This document shows positions 25,700 through 34,823 of a stretch of 64,000 bases of DNA, piece after piece. Numbering within the stretch: position 1 is the first letter of the stretch; each line of letters starts with the position of its first letter. The stretch covers positions 62,001 to 126,000 of the forward strand of contig CAZIAK010000006.1 in assembly GCA_964537035.1 (NCBI GenBank), read 5' to 3'. The DNA is from CAZIAK01 sp964537035 (GTDB lineage Bacteria > Planctomycetota > B15-G4). The notes below the pieces were generated by a model that was not told the DNA's origin, did not search any database, and worked only from the letters and a program-made list of their open reading frames with translations. A program made the translations under genes and the position numbers.

Positions 25700-28105
25700 C
25701 TACCTCCGAAAGCGTCCCAGCTCGTCGAGCAGGGTCTGATTCGGGTCGCTGAAAGCCGTGGGGCGGAAGCTGATCTTGAAGCGCTTCTCGTTCTGGCTCG
25801 CGCCGGTGAGGGTGTTCGTGCCCCGGCGCAGGCTGAGCTCGATGTCGATGAGCCACTTGTGGGCCAGCTGCCTCAAGATCACACCCTGTGAGGAGATCTG
25901 GTGGTTGAGCACATCGCTCTTCACGAACACCGCGCCGCTCCACTTGGGCGTGAGGTCCCATTGGGCGCCCACCGTCCGAAAGTGCGCTGCCCGCCGGGCC
26001 CGGTTCTCGCTGAGCTCGATGGACTTGCCGTCGCCCACGTTGGCTCGGTAGGACAGCCGCGACTTGACCACGCCCACTGACTTGTTCGGATCGAGGACGG
26101 CCTTCCAGGAGAAGCGCCCGGTCTTGAGTCCCCAGATGTTCGCGCCTGGGTACCAACGAGACTCGACGATCAGGTTGCCGCTGGTGCGCGGCGCGCCCGG
26201 GTTGTCCCGCTCCTCGTTGGGGTAGAAGGGCATGAAGATCTCTGTATCCAGGATCGTCACCGCCTTGCCGTCTTGGTGCGTCTGCATGCGATGGCGCACT
26301 CCCACGACGAACTGCTGCAGCTTGTCCAAGGTCTCCACATCGTCGATGGGGATCAAATCGCCGCCGAGCAGATGGTTCGCCCCCTCGGAGTGGGGTCGTC
26401 GGTTGAGTTCGAGCACGCTGTTGAAGGCCACAGAGGGCTCGAAGATGTGTCGCAAGCCCTCGATGTTCCAGGTCTGGTCAGAGGCTGCCCGCGAGCCTGA
26501 CCAGGTCTGGGACCAGCGAGCGCCGCCGATGAGCGCGTGCCGAAGGAAGGGGTCTTCGTTTGTCTCGAGCGTGCCGGGCGTGGAAGCATCATCCTGAAAG
26601 CGGTGGTTGAACGCGGTGAGATCCACGCCCGCGCTGAGCACGATGCGATCAGGGCCGATGTCGATGGGCCAGTCGACGCGACGGTTGGTGCCGATGCGCA
26701 CGCTGTCGTTGGAGCGATCGTGAGTGGGGGCCGGCAGCACCGTCGACGGCACGCCCTCGGGCGAACTCTCGTCACGGTGCCTGGCCCAACTGGCGGTGTC
26801 CCGGGTGGTCATGAAGCCGCCGCCGAGCCAGCTGACCGGTTCGCCCACCTCACGGCGCTCGAGCTTCGGCAGGTACTCGACCACATCGAGAAAGTCGTTG
26901 GCCCGCCCCTTGGCCAGCACGGTGTAGGCCTCGTTGTCCCGAACATCGCGATAGCTGACGTAGGTCTCTGGCGGCTTGTCAACGCGAGGTTCGTTTTCGT
27001 AGTACTCCTCGAGAAAGCCGCGATCGCTCAGGTAGGAGAGCTCGACATCGAGGGTGCGGTTGTCGTCGAGCTTGGTGCGGTGCTCGAGTTCGATGCGTCC
27101 CCGTGAGTTGTCTTCGATGACATCACCCAGGCCGGCAAAATTAGCGGTCGGGAGATAGTCCTGGTCGTTGTGATCGTTGATGGCCGAGAGCAACAAGCGC
27201 CCACGTGATGATCCCGTGGTCCAGAACCACTCCGGCTGGACGAACACACCCCGGCTGCTGTAGTTGTCCAGCTCGAGCTCCCACGAGCCGGTCACGGGCT
27301 CGTCAACGCCGAGCACCGAACGAGCGAAGTCAGAGAGCATGTCTGACGCGTCCGAGCCCCAATAGGTCTCGAGCTCTGTGCCAAATTCCCGGGAGCGCCC
27401 GAACTCGATGCGCCGCAAGGGAGGCTTGTCCCTGTCGATGTTGAAGTAAAGGCTGGGCGCGATGGCCAGGGGCACGCCGCCGACCCAGCCCGTGTTCAAG
27501 GAAGTCTTGAGAATGCGCCCGTCCGGCGTGGGGATGAGCACGGCCCAGGGCGTGTCGACGCCCCAGTGGGCGTGGGCGTAGTCGCAGGTCGTGTAGGACA
27601 GATGCTCAAGCTCTCGGGTGCCGTCCCGCAACTGTCGCATGAGTTCAAAGCGAATCTGGACGGTCTCGGTCTGAAGGGTCGTGCGCCAGCTGCCGTCAAC
27701 AACGGTCAGAGAGCCGGTGGCCCCGTCGAGGAGCACCGACTGCGCGCCTACCACCAGCTCGTCGCCCTCTTCGATGGTCACGTGGCCATCAAGAAACACC
27801 TCGACCAGCTGATTCGAAGGGATGCTCGGACCCAGGCCAAGACCATCACCGTCGTCTCCCTTGTTCAGGACCAACACCAGGGTGTCAGCCAGCAGCCTGC
27901 GCTTGCCTTGGGCCAGCTCGACGCCGCCGATGACGACGACGACGTGGTGATCAGGGTTGTTGGGGCTCTTGAAGCCGAACTCACTGCCCAGGCTCACGGG
28001 GATGAGCGGGTCAAGGTTCTGCGCCTGTGCGCTCTTGTCGAAGACAAGCAGGGCCAGCAAGGCGAACCCGGCCAGACGAAGGCCCAGAGAGCAGCGGTTA
28101 CCCAT
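25700..28105 (-). CDS. LptD-like LPS-assembly outer-membrane protein
   Basis: About 801 residues. The ATG at 28105 gives a signal peptide (MGNRCSLGLRLAGFALLALLVF, cleavage near AQAQ). An N-terminal OstA/LptA-like beta-jellyroll (VFLDGHVTIEEGDELVVGAQSVLLDGATGS) is followed by a long region of alternating strands with aromatic girdles typical of the LptD barrel. The upstream gene overlaps its start by 8 nt and encodes an LptA/LptC-like protein, which supports the role in placing LPS at the outer surface. LptE is not seen. Sequence divergence from E. coli LptD makes this a family-level call. Confidence 0.75.
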   Translation of the reverse strand: MGNRCSLGLRLAGFALLALLVFDKSAQAQNLDPLIPVSLGSEFGFKSPNNPDHHVVVVIGGVELAQGKRRLLADTLVLVLNKGDDGDGLGLGPSIPSNQLVEVFLDGHVTIEEGDELVVGAQSVLLDGATGSLTVVDGSWRTTLQTETVQIRFELMRQLRDGTRELEHLSYTTCDYAHAHWGVDTPWAVLIPTPDGRILKTSLNTGWVGGVPLAIAPSLYFNIDRDKPPLRRIEFGRSREFGTELETYWGSDASDMLSDFARSVLGVDEPVTGSWELELDNYSSRGVFVQPEWFWTTGSSRGRLLLSAINDHNDQDYLPTANFAGLGDVIEDNSRGRIELEHRTKLDDNRTLDVELSYLSDRGFLEEYYENEPRVDKPPETYVSYRDVRDNEAYTVLAKGRANDFLDVVEYLPKLERREVGEPVSWLGGGFMTTRDTASWARHRDESSPEGVPSTVLPAPTHDRSNDSVRIGTNRRVDWPIDIGPDRIVLSAGVDLTAFNHRFQDDASTPGTLETNEDPFLRHALIGGARWSQTWSGSRAASDQTWNIEGLRHIFEPSVAFNSVLELNRRPHSEGANHLLGGDLIPIDDVETLDKLQQFVVGVRHRMQTHQDGKAVTILDTEIFMPFYPNEERDNPGAPRTSGNLIVESRWYPGANIWGLKTGRFSWKAVLDPNKSVGVVKSRLSYRANVGDGKSIELSENRARRAAHFRTVGAQWDLTPKWSGAVFVKSDVLNHQISSQGVILRQLAHKWLIDIELSLRRGTNTLTGASQNEKRFKISFRPTAFSDPNQTLLDELGRFRR

Positions 28106-31022
28106 CGCCGGTCGCGCTCGCGGGTGGGTGCACGTGCCAACGCCAGGCGCTCGGCCAGACCTCGACCATGGCCGTGTCGACCTCGCCGCCAAAGCGCAAC
28201 ACGCGACAGTTTCCAGTGAGCACCATGTAGTCCTCGGGCACATCCCAGTTGAGCGAGTCGCTGAGGATGACGAAGCTGCCCATGTTGCTGGAGATGCGGC
28301 CCTCGCCGGCGAGGGAGATCAACGCGCCCAGGTCGTCGAAGACCGAGATCAGGCGGGTCTTGGCGTCACCCCTGAGGCCCACGGTCTTGCCGTCGCGCAC
28401 GCGCTCCATACGCGACTCGCCATCGAGCACCACGGCCTTGGCGTCGCGGTCGAAGAGCAGGGCTTCTGCGCCATACTCGAAGCTCTCGTCCGTCGAGCCC
28501 ACGGTGCCGGAGACGTCGCCGTAGGCGTCGAGCCAGATCACTTCGCCATTCACGTCTTGCAGCAGGGTGATCCGTTCGTTGGCGGACAGGTCTCCCAGGC
28601 CGCGCACCTGGGGCAGGGACACCTGCGAGGGGCCGATGAGATCAAAGCGCCCGGAGCTGCCGTCGAGCTGCAACAGGTCGGTGGTGAAGCGTTGACCGGC
28701 GCCAGTCACGGCGGTGACGCCCTCGCGAATCTCACCCGCCCCGAACCACAGGGGCAGGGTCTCGTCGGCCGGGCCTTGCCAGGAGAGCGAGCCCTTGCTG
28801 TTCAGGTCGAGCTGCTTGTCGCCGGTCAGATCGAGAAAGCTGATGGCGACGTCCTGGCTGAAGGCAAGCAAGCGGTCGGCCATGTCATAGGTGAGGCCCA
28901 CACCGCTGCCCGTTGAGAGGGGGCCGCGCCACTGCACGAGCTCAGGGGCCTCGACGCGTCGGCCGCCTGTTGTTCCCCAGAGATTGAGGCGTTCGGCGTT
29001 GATCACCCGGTTGGCGGGCAGGTTGACCTGGGCGTCGCCGACGAGAGCGACCAGTTGCAGGCGGCCGTCGAGTTCGATCACGTCGGATCGAAACGAGAGG
29101 CCCTGGTCGTTCTCGCCCGTGGCGGGACCGCGCAGCACGCCCGAGCCCTGGTCGATGCCCAGCAGCGGATCGGGCTGGTCCCAGACGAGGCCGCTGGGTG
29201 AGCGGATGACGCTGCCGTCGGCGAGGTTCACCACCACGGCCCGTTCGAGCTCGAGGTGACCCAGGCTGCTGTCAAAGGTGAGGTTCATGCCGGCGAGGGA
29301 GAAGCCCTCCTGGGTGGCGGTCACCGGCCCGGCGACCAGGACCCGATCGCCCAGGACCCGCAGCTGCTGTGCAGACAGTGACCACCAACCGGGTTTGGCG
29401 CCGTCGTCGGTCTGGGGCGAGCTCCAGCGAATCTCCACGTCGCCCCGGGCCAACAGGTCGACGGGGCTGCTGGCCTGATCGAGGGCCAGGTCGAGGCGGG
29501 CCGCGTCGAGCAGCTGTCGTCGCCCGCCCTGGTCTTGCTCGGCATGGACGGCGCCGGTCAGCAGCAGCAACCCACCGGGCCCGTCGTGCACCAGGGAGTC
29601 GCAGCGAAAGGCCAGCCCGTTGGGCGTCTGCCCGCTCACCGTGCCGGTGAACCGTCCCAAGGCCTCAGCCCAGGGGTCGGGGGAGTTCTCGGGCAGCAGC
29701 CAGGTCATGCCCCCGGGGGACGAAAAGCTCATCCCGGCGAGGGGAGACGGCGCGTCCGCAGGGATCTCCATGGTCACGTCGGAGACGTAGCTCAGTTGCC
29801 GGGAGGTCTCGTCGAGGGTCAGGTCACGCCCGGAGAAGGTCAGGTTGCCCCGCCCCCAGCGCACAAGTCCGCTGGCGGAGACCACCCTGCCCAGCTCGGT
29901 GAGCGTGGGCGCTTCCAGCCAGGAGACCTCGCCCTCTTCGCTCACCTGTTCGAGGCGCACGCCGTCCTGGGCGTGGAGCAGGGACAGCTCGCCGCTCTCG
30001 TCTTGAACCACGGTGATGTGCTCGGCCAGGGCCCGGCGCAGGCCTCCGTCCGGCAGCACCTGCTCGAGCACGGCCTGCTCGGAGAGGGTCAGCGAGGTGG
30101 CGTCTCCGTCGATGGCGAGGAGGCCGGCCTTGAGCGACGAGCCGTCGGACAACTCGCCGGTGACGGGGCCGCGCAGGGAGCCGTAGCCCAGGCCGCTGGC
30201 ATCAGTAGCAGCGCTGGTGTCGCCGCCCTCGCTCGGGGGCCGCTGCTGCCAGATCAAGCCACCCGCGCCGCGAAGTGTCCCGCTCAGCCCACCATCGGGG
30301 GAGTCGAGGGAAATGACCGTGTCGGAGCCAAACTCGAGCCGCCCGGAGGCCTGCTCCCAGAGCATGTCCCGGCCTGCCAGGCTCACACCCTGCCGCGCCC
30401 AGACCACTTGCCCCGGGGCCGTGAGCTGATCACCCTCCTGATCGAGCTGCTCAGCCTGCAGGGTGACTTCGCTGCCGTCGTCCATCAGGTAACGGGCGTC
30501 TACGTCGCCCGACAGACTGAAGGCCTCAAGGGAGAGGCCGCTCGTGGAGATGCCGATGTTGCCCGTGGTCGACTGGTTCGTGCGGCAGCGGCCGGCTTTG
30601 GCCGACACCTCGCCCCTGACGGTCTGGGTCAGGGGGTTCATCAGGGTGATGTGCGGCGCGAGCAGCTTGAAGAAGCCGTCGCTCTCAGGGCGGCCCTCCT
30701 CAAAGCGGATCTTGTACTCGACCCGCCGCTCGAAGCGCCCCGGCTCGACCTCGATCAGGTTGGAGATGTCGAAGTCCATGAGGCCCAGGACCACGGTGGT
30801 CTCGGACTCGCCGGCGACCACCCCCGGGCTGTCAGGGATGTCGGTGCGGCTGCTGCCACGGACAGGTTCGGTGCTGTCGCTGAAGAGCATCAGCGAGCCC
30901 AGGCTCACCGAGACCAGGACGGCGAAGGTGATCAGGCGCCGGGCGGCCTTCGGCACCTTGGTGCGATGGGGGCCGGGGGCTGGCCTGATCGGTCGTTGGA
31001 TCACTGGCCGCTGGGCGCTCAC
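28098..31022 (-). CDS. Very long LptC/LptA (OstA)-like periplasmic bridge protein
   Basis: About 974 residues. A GTG at 31022 overlaps the kdsC stop (GTGA). Residues about 27-49 form one membrane anchor (ARRLITFAVLVSVSLGSLML), as in LptC; the rest is a string of repeated beta segments of the OstA type, for example LTFSGRDLTLDETSRQLSY, SLAGMNLTFDSSLGHLEL and RDMLWEQASGRLEFGSD. E. coli LptA and LptC are about 185-190 residues, so this looks like several jellyroll units in one chain that could span the periplasm. Position between kdsC and the LptD-like gene supports LPS transport. Confidence 0.72.
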   Translation of the reverse strand: MSAQRPVIQRPIRPAPGPHRTKVPKAARRLITFAVLVSVSLGSLMLFSDSTEPVRGSSRTDIPDSPGVVAGESETTVVLGLMDFDISNLIEVEPGRFERRVEYKIRFEEGRPESDGFFKLLAPHITLMNPLTQTVRGEVSAKAGRCRTNQSTTGNIGISTSGLSLEAFSLSGDVDARYLMDDGSEVTLQAEQLDQEGDQLTAPGQVVWARQGVSLAGRDMLWEQASGRLEFGSDTVISLDSPDGGLSGTLRGAGGLIWQQRPPSEGGDTSAATDASGLGYGSLRGPVTGELSDGSSLKAGLLAIDGDATSLTLSEQAVLEQVLPDGGLRRALAEHITVVQDESGELSLLHAQDGVRLEQVSEEGEVSWLEAPTLTELGRVVSASGLVRWGRGNLTFSGRDLTLDETSRQLSYVSDVTMEIPADAPSPLAGMSFSSPGGMTWLLPENSPDPWAEALGRFTGTVSGQTPNGLAFRCDSLVHDGPGGLLLLTGAVHAEQDQGGRRQLLDAARLDLALDQASSPVDLLARGDVEIRWSSPQTDDGAKPGWWSLSAQQLRVLGDRVLVAGPVTATQEGFSLAGMNLTFDSSLGHLELERAVVVNLADGSVIRSPSGLVWDQPDPLLGIDQGSGVLRGPATGENDQGLSFRSDVIELDGRLQLVALVGDAQVNLPANRVINAERLNLWGTTGGRRVEAPELVQWRGPLSTGSGVGLTYDMADRLLAFSQDVAISFLDLTGDKQLDLNSKGSLSWQGPADETLPLWFGAGEIREGVTAVTGAGQRFTTDLLQLDGSSGRFDLIGPSQVSLPQVRGLGDLSANERITLLQDVNGEVIWLDAYGDVSGTVGSTDESFEYGAEALLFDRDAKAVVLDGESRMERVRDGKTVGLRGDAKTRLISVFDDLGALISLAGEGRISSNMGSFVILSDSLNWDVPEDYMVLTGNCRVLRFGGEVDTAMVEVWPSAWRWHVHPPASATGDG

Positions 31023-31528
31023 GTCAGCTTCTCCACCCACTCTGACCAGGTGCCCCGGGCGCGAAGAAGGTGCTCGACCAGATCACGGACGGCGCCGTGT
31101 CCTCCGCGGGAGGGGGCGATCCAGTCGACCCGTTCGAGAACATCTTGGGCCGCGTCTGTGGGGCAGGACGAGAAGCCCGCCCGGCGCAAGATGCTCAGGT
31201 CAGGCAGGTCATCGCCCATGACCGCGACCTGATGGGGCTCGACCTTGAAGTGCTCCAAGATCTCGTCATAGGCGGCGGATTTGTCCCGCACATTCTCCCA
31301 GATGCGCTCGACCCGCAGTTCTTTGGCTCGCCGCCGGACGGCGGCGCCGCCCCGACCGGTGAGAAAGGTGCAGCGGTAGCCCGCGTCGCGCCAGAGGGCC
31401 AGGCCGGCTCCGTCGCGAGTGCTGAACGCTTTCAGCTCTTCGTCGCCGGCACCGAGCATCACCCTGCCATCGGTGAGCACGCCGTCCACGTCGAGAACGA
31501 TCAGAACCAGGTCGTCGAGTTGGGTCAC
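31019..31528 (-). CDS. kdsC: 3-deoxy-D-manno-octulosonate 8-phosphate phosphatase KdsC
   Basis: Cap-less HAD phosphatase that makes Kdo from Kdo-8-phosphate. The 169-residue length is typical. The HAD motif DVDGVLTDG (residues 13-21), TGRGG and GDDLPDLSILRRAG are present. GTG start with GGGAG upstream. It lies 15 bases after kdsD and overlaps the LptC/A-like gene, a common LPS operon order. Confidence 0.93.
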   Translation of the reverse strand: MTQLDDLVLIVLDVDGVLTDGRVMLGAGDEELKAFSTRDGAGLALWRDAGYRCTFLTGRGGAAVRRRAKELRVERIWENVRDKSAAYDEILEHFKVEPHQVAVMGDDLPDLSILRRAGFSSCPTDAAQDVLERVDWIAPSRGGHGAVRDLVEHLLRARGTWSEWVEKLT

Positions 31529-31543
31529 GAAGTTCTCCCGCTC

Positions 31544-32581
31544 TCAGGTGAGCGGTCCCCAGGCGAGGGCCTTGATGTCGAGCAGATCCTGGATGTCGAG
31601 CAGCCCGGACGGCTGGCGCTCGCCGTCGACCACGGCGAGCTGGTCGATCTTGCGCTCCCGTAGCACCCGCAGGGCGTCGCCGACCAGATCTTCGGGGCCG
31701 ATGGTGATGGGGTCGTGGGTCATGAACTCGTCGATGGGCCGGCTGAGGAGCTCGAAGTTGCCCCTGCCCCGGGCCGCGAGCAGGTTGCGGCGCAGATCGC
31801 CATCTGTGTAGAAACCTGCGAATTGACCGTCGATTGCGGTGACAATGACAGCACCTGGTCGGCCAGGGGTGGAGGTCATGACTTCAACCGCTTCGGCCAG
31901 CGAGGTGCCTGTAGCCACCAGGGGCAGGCTGTCCCCCTGACGCATGACCTCGTGCACCCGCATGAGCGAGCGGCCGAGATTGCCCCCGGGATGGAAGCGG
32001 GCGAACTCCGTGGGCGAGAAGTTCCGAGCCTTCAGGACCTCCATGGCCAGGGCGTCGCCGAGGGCCAGCATGACCGTGGTGCTGGTGGTGGGGGCCAGGC
32101 CGAGCGGGCAGGCTTCGGTGACCCGGCCGTAGACCAGGCTCACGTTGGCGTGGCTGACCAGGGGCGAGTCGCCATTGCCGGTGATGGCCACGATGGGGGC
32201 GCCGATGGAGCGCAGGGGCCCGACCAGGCGCAGCAGCTCTTCGGTGGTGCCGCTGTTCGACAAGGCCAGGACCACGTCGCCGCGAGTCACTCGGCCCAGG
32301 TCGCCATGGATGGCTTCGGCGGGCTGCAGGTAGTCAGATGGCGTGCCCGTGCTGGCCAGGGTGGCGCTGATCTTGCGGGCGATGATGCCGGCCTTGCCGA
32401 TGCCCGTGGTGACGATGCGCCCCTCGCAGGACGAGATCAGCCGCACCGCCTCGACGAAGCTGCCGTCGAGCAGCTCGCCCATCTGTCCCAGGGCCCGGGC
32501 CTCTGTCTCGAGAAGCTCCTTGGCACCGGCGAGGATCTGCGCGTCGTCGGACAAGAGGGTGGGGTTTCCGTTGGGCGGCAT
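31544..32581 (-). CDS. kdsD: Arabinose-5-phosphate isomerase KdsD/KpsF
   Basis: Converts ribulose-5-phosphate to arabinose-5-phosphate for Kdo. An N-terminal SIS domain holds TTGIGKAGIIARKISATLASTG, LALSNSGTTEEL and the ACPLGLAPTTSTTV loop; a C-terminal pair of CBS domains follows from about residue 215 (VMTSTPGRPGAVIVTAIDGQFAGFYTDGDLRR, then RPIDEFMTHDPITIGPED). The 345-residue length is close to E. coli KdsD. It opens the minus-strand LPS operon and is divergent from a site-2 protease gene across 110 bases. Confidence 0.94.
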   Translation of the reverse strand: MPPNGNPTLLSDDAQILAGAKELLETEARALGQMGELLDGSFVEAVRLISSCEGRIVTTGIGKAGIIARKISATLASTGTPSDYLQPAEAIHGDLGRVTRGDVVLALSNSGTTEELLRLVGPLRSIGAPIVAITGNGDSPLVSHANVSLVYGRVTEACPLGLAPTTSTTVMLALGDALAMEVLKARNFSPTEFARFHPGGNLGRSLMRVHEVMRQGDSLPLVATGTSLAEAVEVMTSTPGRPGAVIVTAIDGQFAGFYTDGDLRRNLLAARGRGNFELLSRPIDEFMTHDPITIGPEDLVGDALRVLRERKIDQLAVVDGERQPSGLLDIQDLLDIKALAWGPLT

Positions 32582-32691
32582 GTCAGAGCTGGGCCATGCC
32601 TCGGCAGGCGTGCCAGCATTCGGCGCGATTGACGGCAGGCAGGGCTTGCTAGAGTAGCGATTCGACCCCCGAGTTCGCAGAGCGGAGAGCC

Positions 32692-33453
32692 TTGGACCCA
32701 GACACCCTGAACTTCGTTGGGGTCATTCTCATGTTGGTCTTGGCCATGAGCTGGCACGAGGCCTCCCACGCCTGGGTTGCAGACCGGCTGGGCGACCCCA
32801 CGGCCCGCAAGCTGGGCCGCATCACCTTGAATCCCATCCGGCACCTCGACCCCTTCTTGTCCGTGATCCTGCCCGTGCTCATGTACAACCTCACGGGCTT
32901 CGTTTTCGGGGGCGCAAAGCCGGTTCCCATCAATCCGGCCTACTTTCGCCACAAGTCCCGGGACTTCATGCTGGTGGCCCTGGCCGGGCCAGCGTCCAAT
33001 CTGCTCATGGCCCTGGGATTGGCCATCATCTATGTCCTCTGCGCCTGGTTCGGGGTCTTTGACGGGGGGGCGGTCATCGCCAACCCCTACGGGGGCAGCG
33101 ACGTGAGCAACGTGCCCTCTTTGCTGCGCGATCTGACCCGAGCCTCTGAGCTGAAGCCCCTCTACACGGTGGGCCAGCATTGGCTCGTCTGGGGCATGGT
33201 GATCAACGTGCTGCTGGCCATCTTCAACATGTTCCCCTTGCCGCCCCTTGATGGCTCACGGGTCATCGGCTGGTTGCTGCCCGCGGGCCTGAAGCGGGGT
33301 TGGTACAGCCTTGATCGCTACGGCCTGCTCATGGTCATCGGCTTTTTCTGGTTCATGAACGGCTTTCGCTACATCTTCTACGTTCTGGTGCCGGTGCTTG
33401 CCGCCCTGGGCGCGGTCGCCGACATCGCCATCTCCCTGGACCCGATCTCATGA
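32692..33453 (+). CDS. Site-2 protease family (M50) membrane metalloprotease
   Basis: A 253-residue polytopic protein of the M50/S2P family without a PDZ domain. The zinc motif HEASH (HExxH) is near residues 22-26 inside the first membrane segment, and the second metal motif NMFPLPPLDGSRV holds the Asp. About five hydrophobic segments are visible. TTG start with GGAG upstream. Its stop overlaps the scpA start by 4 nt, a pairing often seen for this short S2P type. Confidence 0.88.
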   Translation: MDPDTLNFVGVILMLVLAMSWHEASHAWVADRLGDPTARKLGRITLNPIRHLDPFLSVILPVLMYNLTGFVFGGAKPVPINPAYFRHKSRDFMLVALAGPASNLLMALGLAIIYVLCAWFGVFDGGAVIANPYGGSDVSNVPSLLRDLTRASELKPLYTVGQHWLVWGMVINVLLAIFNMFPLPPLDGSRVIGWLLPAGLKRGWYSLDRYGLLMVIGFFWFMNGFRYIFYVLVPVLAALGAVADIAISLDPIS

Positions 33454-34334
33454 GCGACCAGGTCTTCGAACTGGACAATTTCCGTGGGCCCCTCGACCTG
33501 CTCTTGCACCTGATCCGCGAGCAAGAGCTCTCGATCTCCGAGGTCAACCTGTCGAAGGTCTGCGACCAGTATCTGAACGCCATCAAGCTGATGGAGGCCA
33601 TCGACATCAACGTGGCCGGTGAGTTTCTGGTGCTGGCCTCGACGCTGGTGCTGATCAAGTCCCGGGCCATCCTGCCTCGCGAAGAGGAGGTCGACCTCGA
33701 CGAAGAGCTCGACCCGGGCGATGAGCTGATCCAGCAGCTGCTCGAATACCGCAAGTACAAGACCCTCTCCATCGAACTGGGCCGCCGGGCCGAGGAGCGG
33801 GTGCTGCGCTTTGGTCGGGGCCAGCGCGAGGTGCCGCCAGACGAGGAGAACGAGCTGGGCGAGGTCGAGCTCTGGGACCTGGTGGGCTCCTTCGTGCGGC
33901 TCATGGAGGAGATCGGTCTCCATCGCCAGTTCGACACGCTCAAAGAAGAGAAGCCCCTGCGCACCTACCTGCGAGAGACCCTGGCCTGTCTGGGCTCGCG
34001 CAACCGCTGGACCCTGCGGGAGCTGGTCATGGAGGCGGGCAGCGGCGACGGGCTGTTCGGCTACTTCCTGTCCCTGCTCGAGCTGGTCAAGACCCGCCAG
34101 GTGAACCTGCTCGCCGACGGCTCCAGCGGCGAGGTCATCGTCGAGCTGCGCGAGGATCGGGACGAGTCCCGGCTCTCCTTCATCTACGACGACGATCCCG
34201 AGGTCAACGTGGTTGACCCCACCCAGGCGGAGGAGCCCGAGGGCTCTGCCGAGCCGTCGCCTCAGGTCGGCTTGGCCTCGGGGGACGAGCAAGGTATCGT
34301 GGCCGACCCTCACCCTCCGGCGACAGACGGCTGA
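33450..34334 (+). CDS. scpA: Segregation and condensation protein ScpA
   Basis: Kleisin subunit of the SMC-ScpAB condensin. The N-terminal signature FELDNFRGPLDLLLHLIREQELSISEVNLSKVCDQYL and VAGEFLVLASTLVLIKSRAILP is clear; the C-terminal winged helix follows near residues 180-235. The tail after about residue 245 is acidic and low in complexity. ScpB and SMC are not in the window. Confidence 0.92.
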   Translation: MSDQVFELDNFRGPLDLLLHLIREQELSISEVNLSKVCDQYLNAIKLMEAIDINVAGEFLVLASTLVLIKSRAILPREEEVDLDEELDPGDELIQQLLEYRKYKTLSIELGRRAEERVLRFGRGQREVPPDEENELGEVELWDLVGSFVRLMEEIGLHRQFDTLKEEKPLRTYLRETLACLGSRNRWTLRELVMEAGSGDGLFGYFLSLLELVKTRQVNLLADGSSGEVIVELREDRDESRLSFIYDDDPEVNVVDPTQAEEPEGSAEPSPQVGLASGDEQGIVADPHPPATDG

Positions 34335-34424
34335 AGTCCTGCACTTGCCGCGCTAGACAAGGGCGGCGCTCAAGGACATCCCGGGGCGCGACACCACGAG
34401 CAAGACGACTCTAGGAAGCAATCG

Positions 34425-34766
34425 ATGGCTGGCAAGACCCGCGAATTCACCGACGACAACTTCGACACCGACGTGCTGCAGTCTGCGACCCCCGTGGTCG
34501 TCGATCTGTGGGCCGACTGGTGCGCACCGTGCCGGGCCATCGCCCCCACCATCGAGGCCCTCGCCGACGAGCTCGACGGCACCATCACCGTGGGCAAGAT
34601 GGACATCGTCGCCAACCCGAACACGCCGGCGAAGTTCGGCGTTTCTGCCATCCCGACCATCCTTCTGTTTGCCGATGGCAAGGAGAAGGGTCGCATCGTG
34701 GGTGGGGGCAAGACGGCCGCTGACTTCAAGGCCGAGTTCAGCAAGGTCTTCGGCGTCAACGTCTGA
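34425..34766 (+). CDS. trxA: Thioredoxin with CAPC active site
   Basis: A 113-residue thioredoxin. The fold markers are VVVDLWADWCAPCRAIAPTIEALADEL, VAN-P and the cis-proline loop VSAIPTILLF. The redox motif is WCAPC instead of the usual WCGPC, which could alter redox potential. It follows scpA by 90 bases and precedes fmt by 57. Confidence 0.93.
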   Translation: MAGKTREFTDDNFDTDVLQSATPVVVDLWADWCAPCRAIAPTIEALADELDGTITVGKMDIVANPNTPAKFGVSAIPTILLFADGKEKGRIVGGGKTAADFKAEFSKVFGVNV

Positions 34767-34823
34767 CGCCGGGCTGAGCTGGGGGCCTCTCGCAGGGCCT
34801 GAGTCTCCGAGCGGTTTGTCACC

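Noticed and set aside
29535..31232. 565-codon plus-strand open frame
   Set aside because: Antisense to the LptC/A-like gene and kdsC; composition is Gly, Ala, His and Arg-rich without domains.
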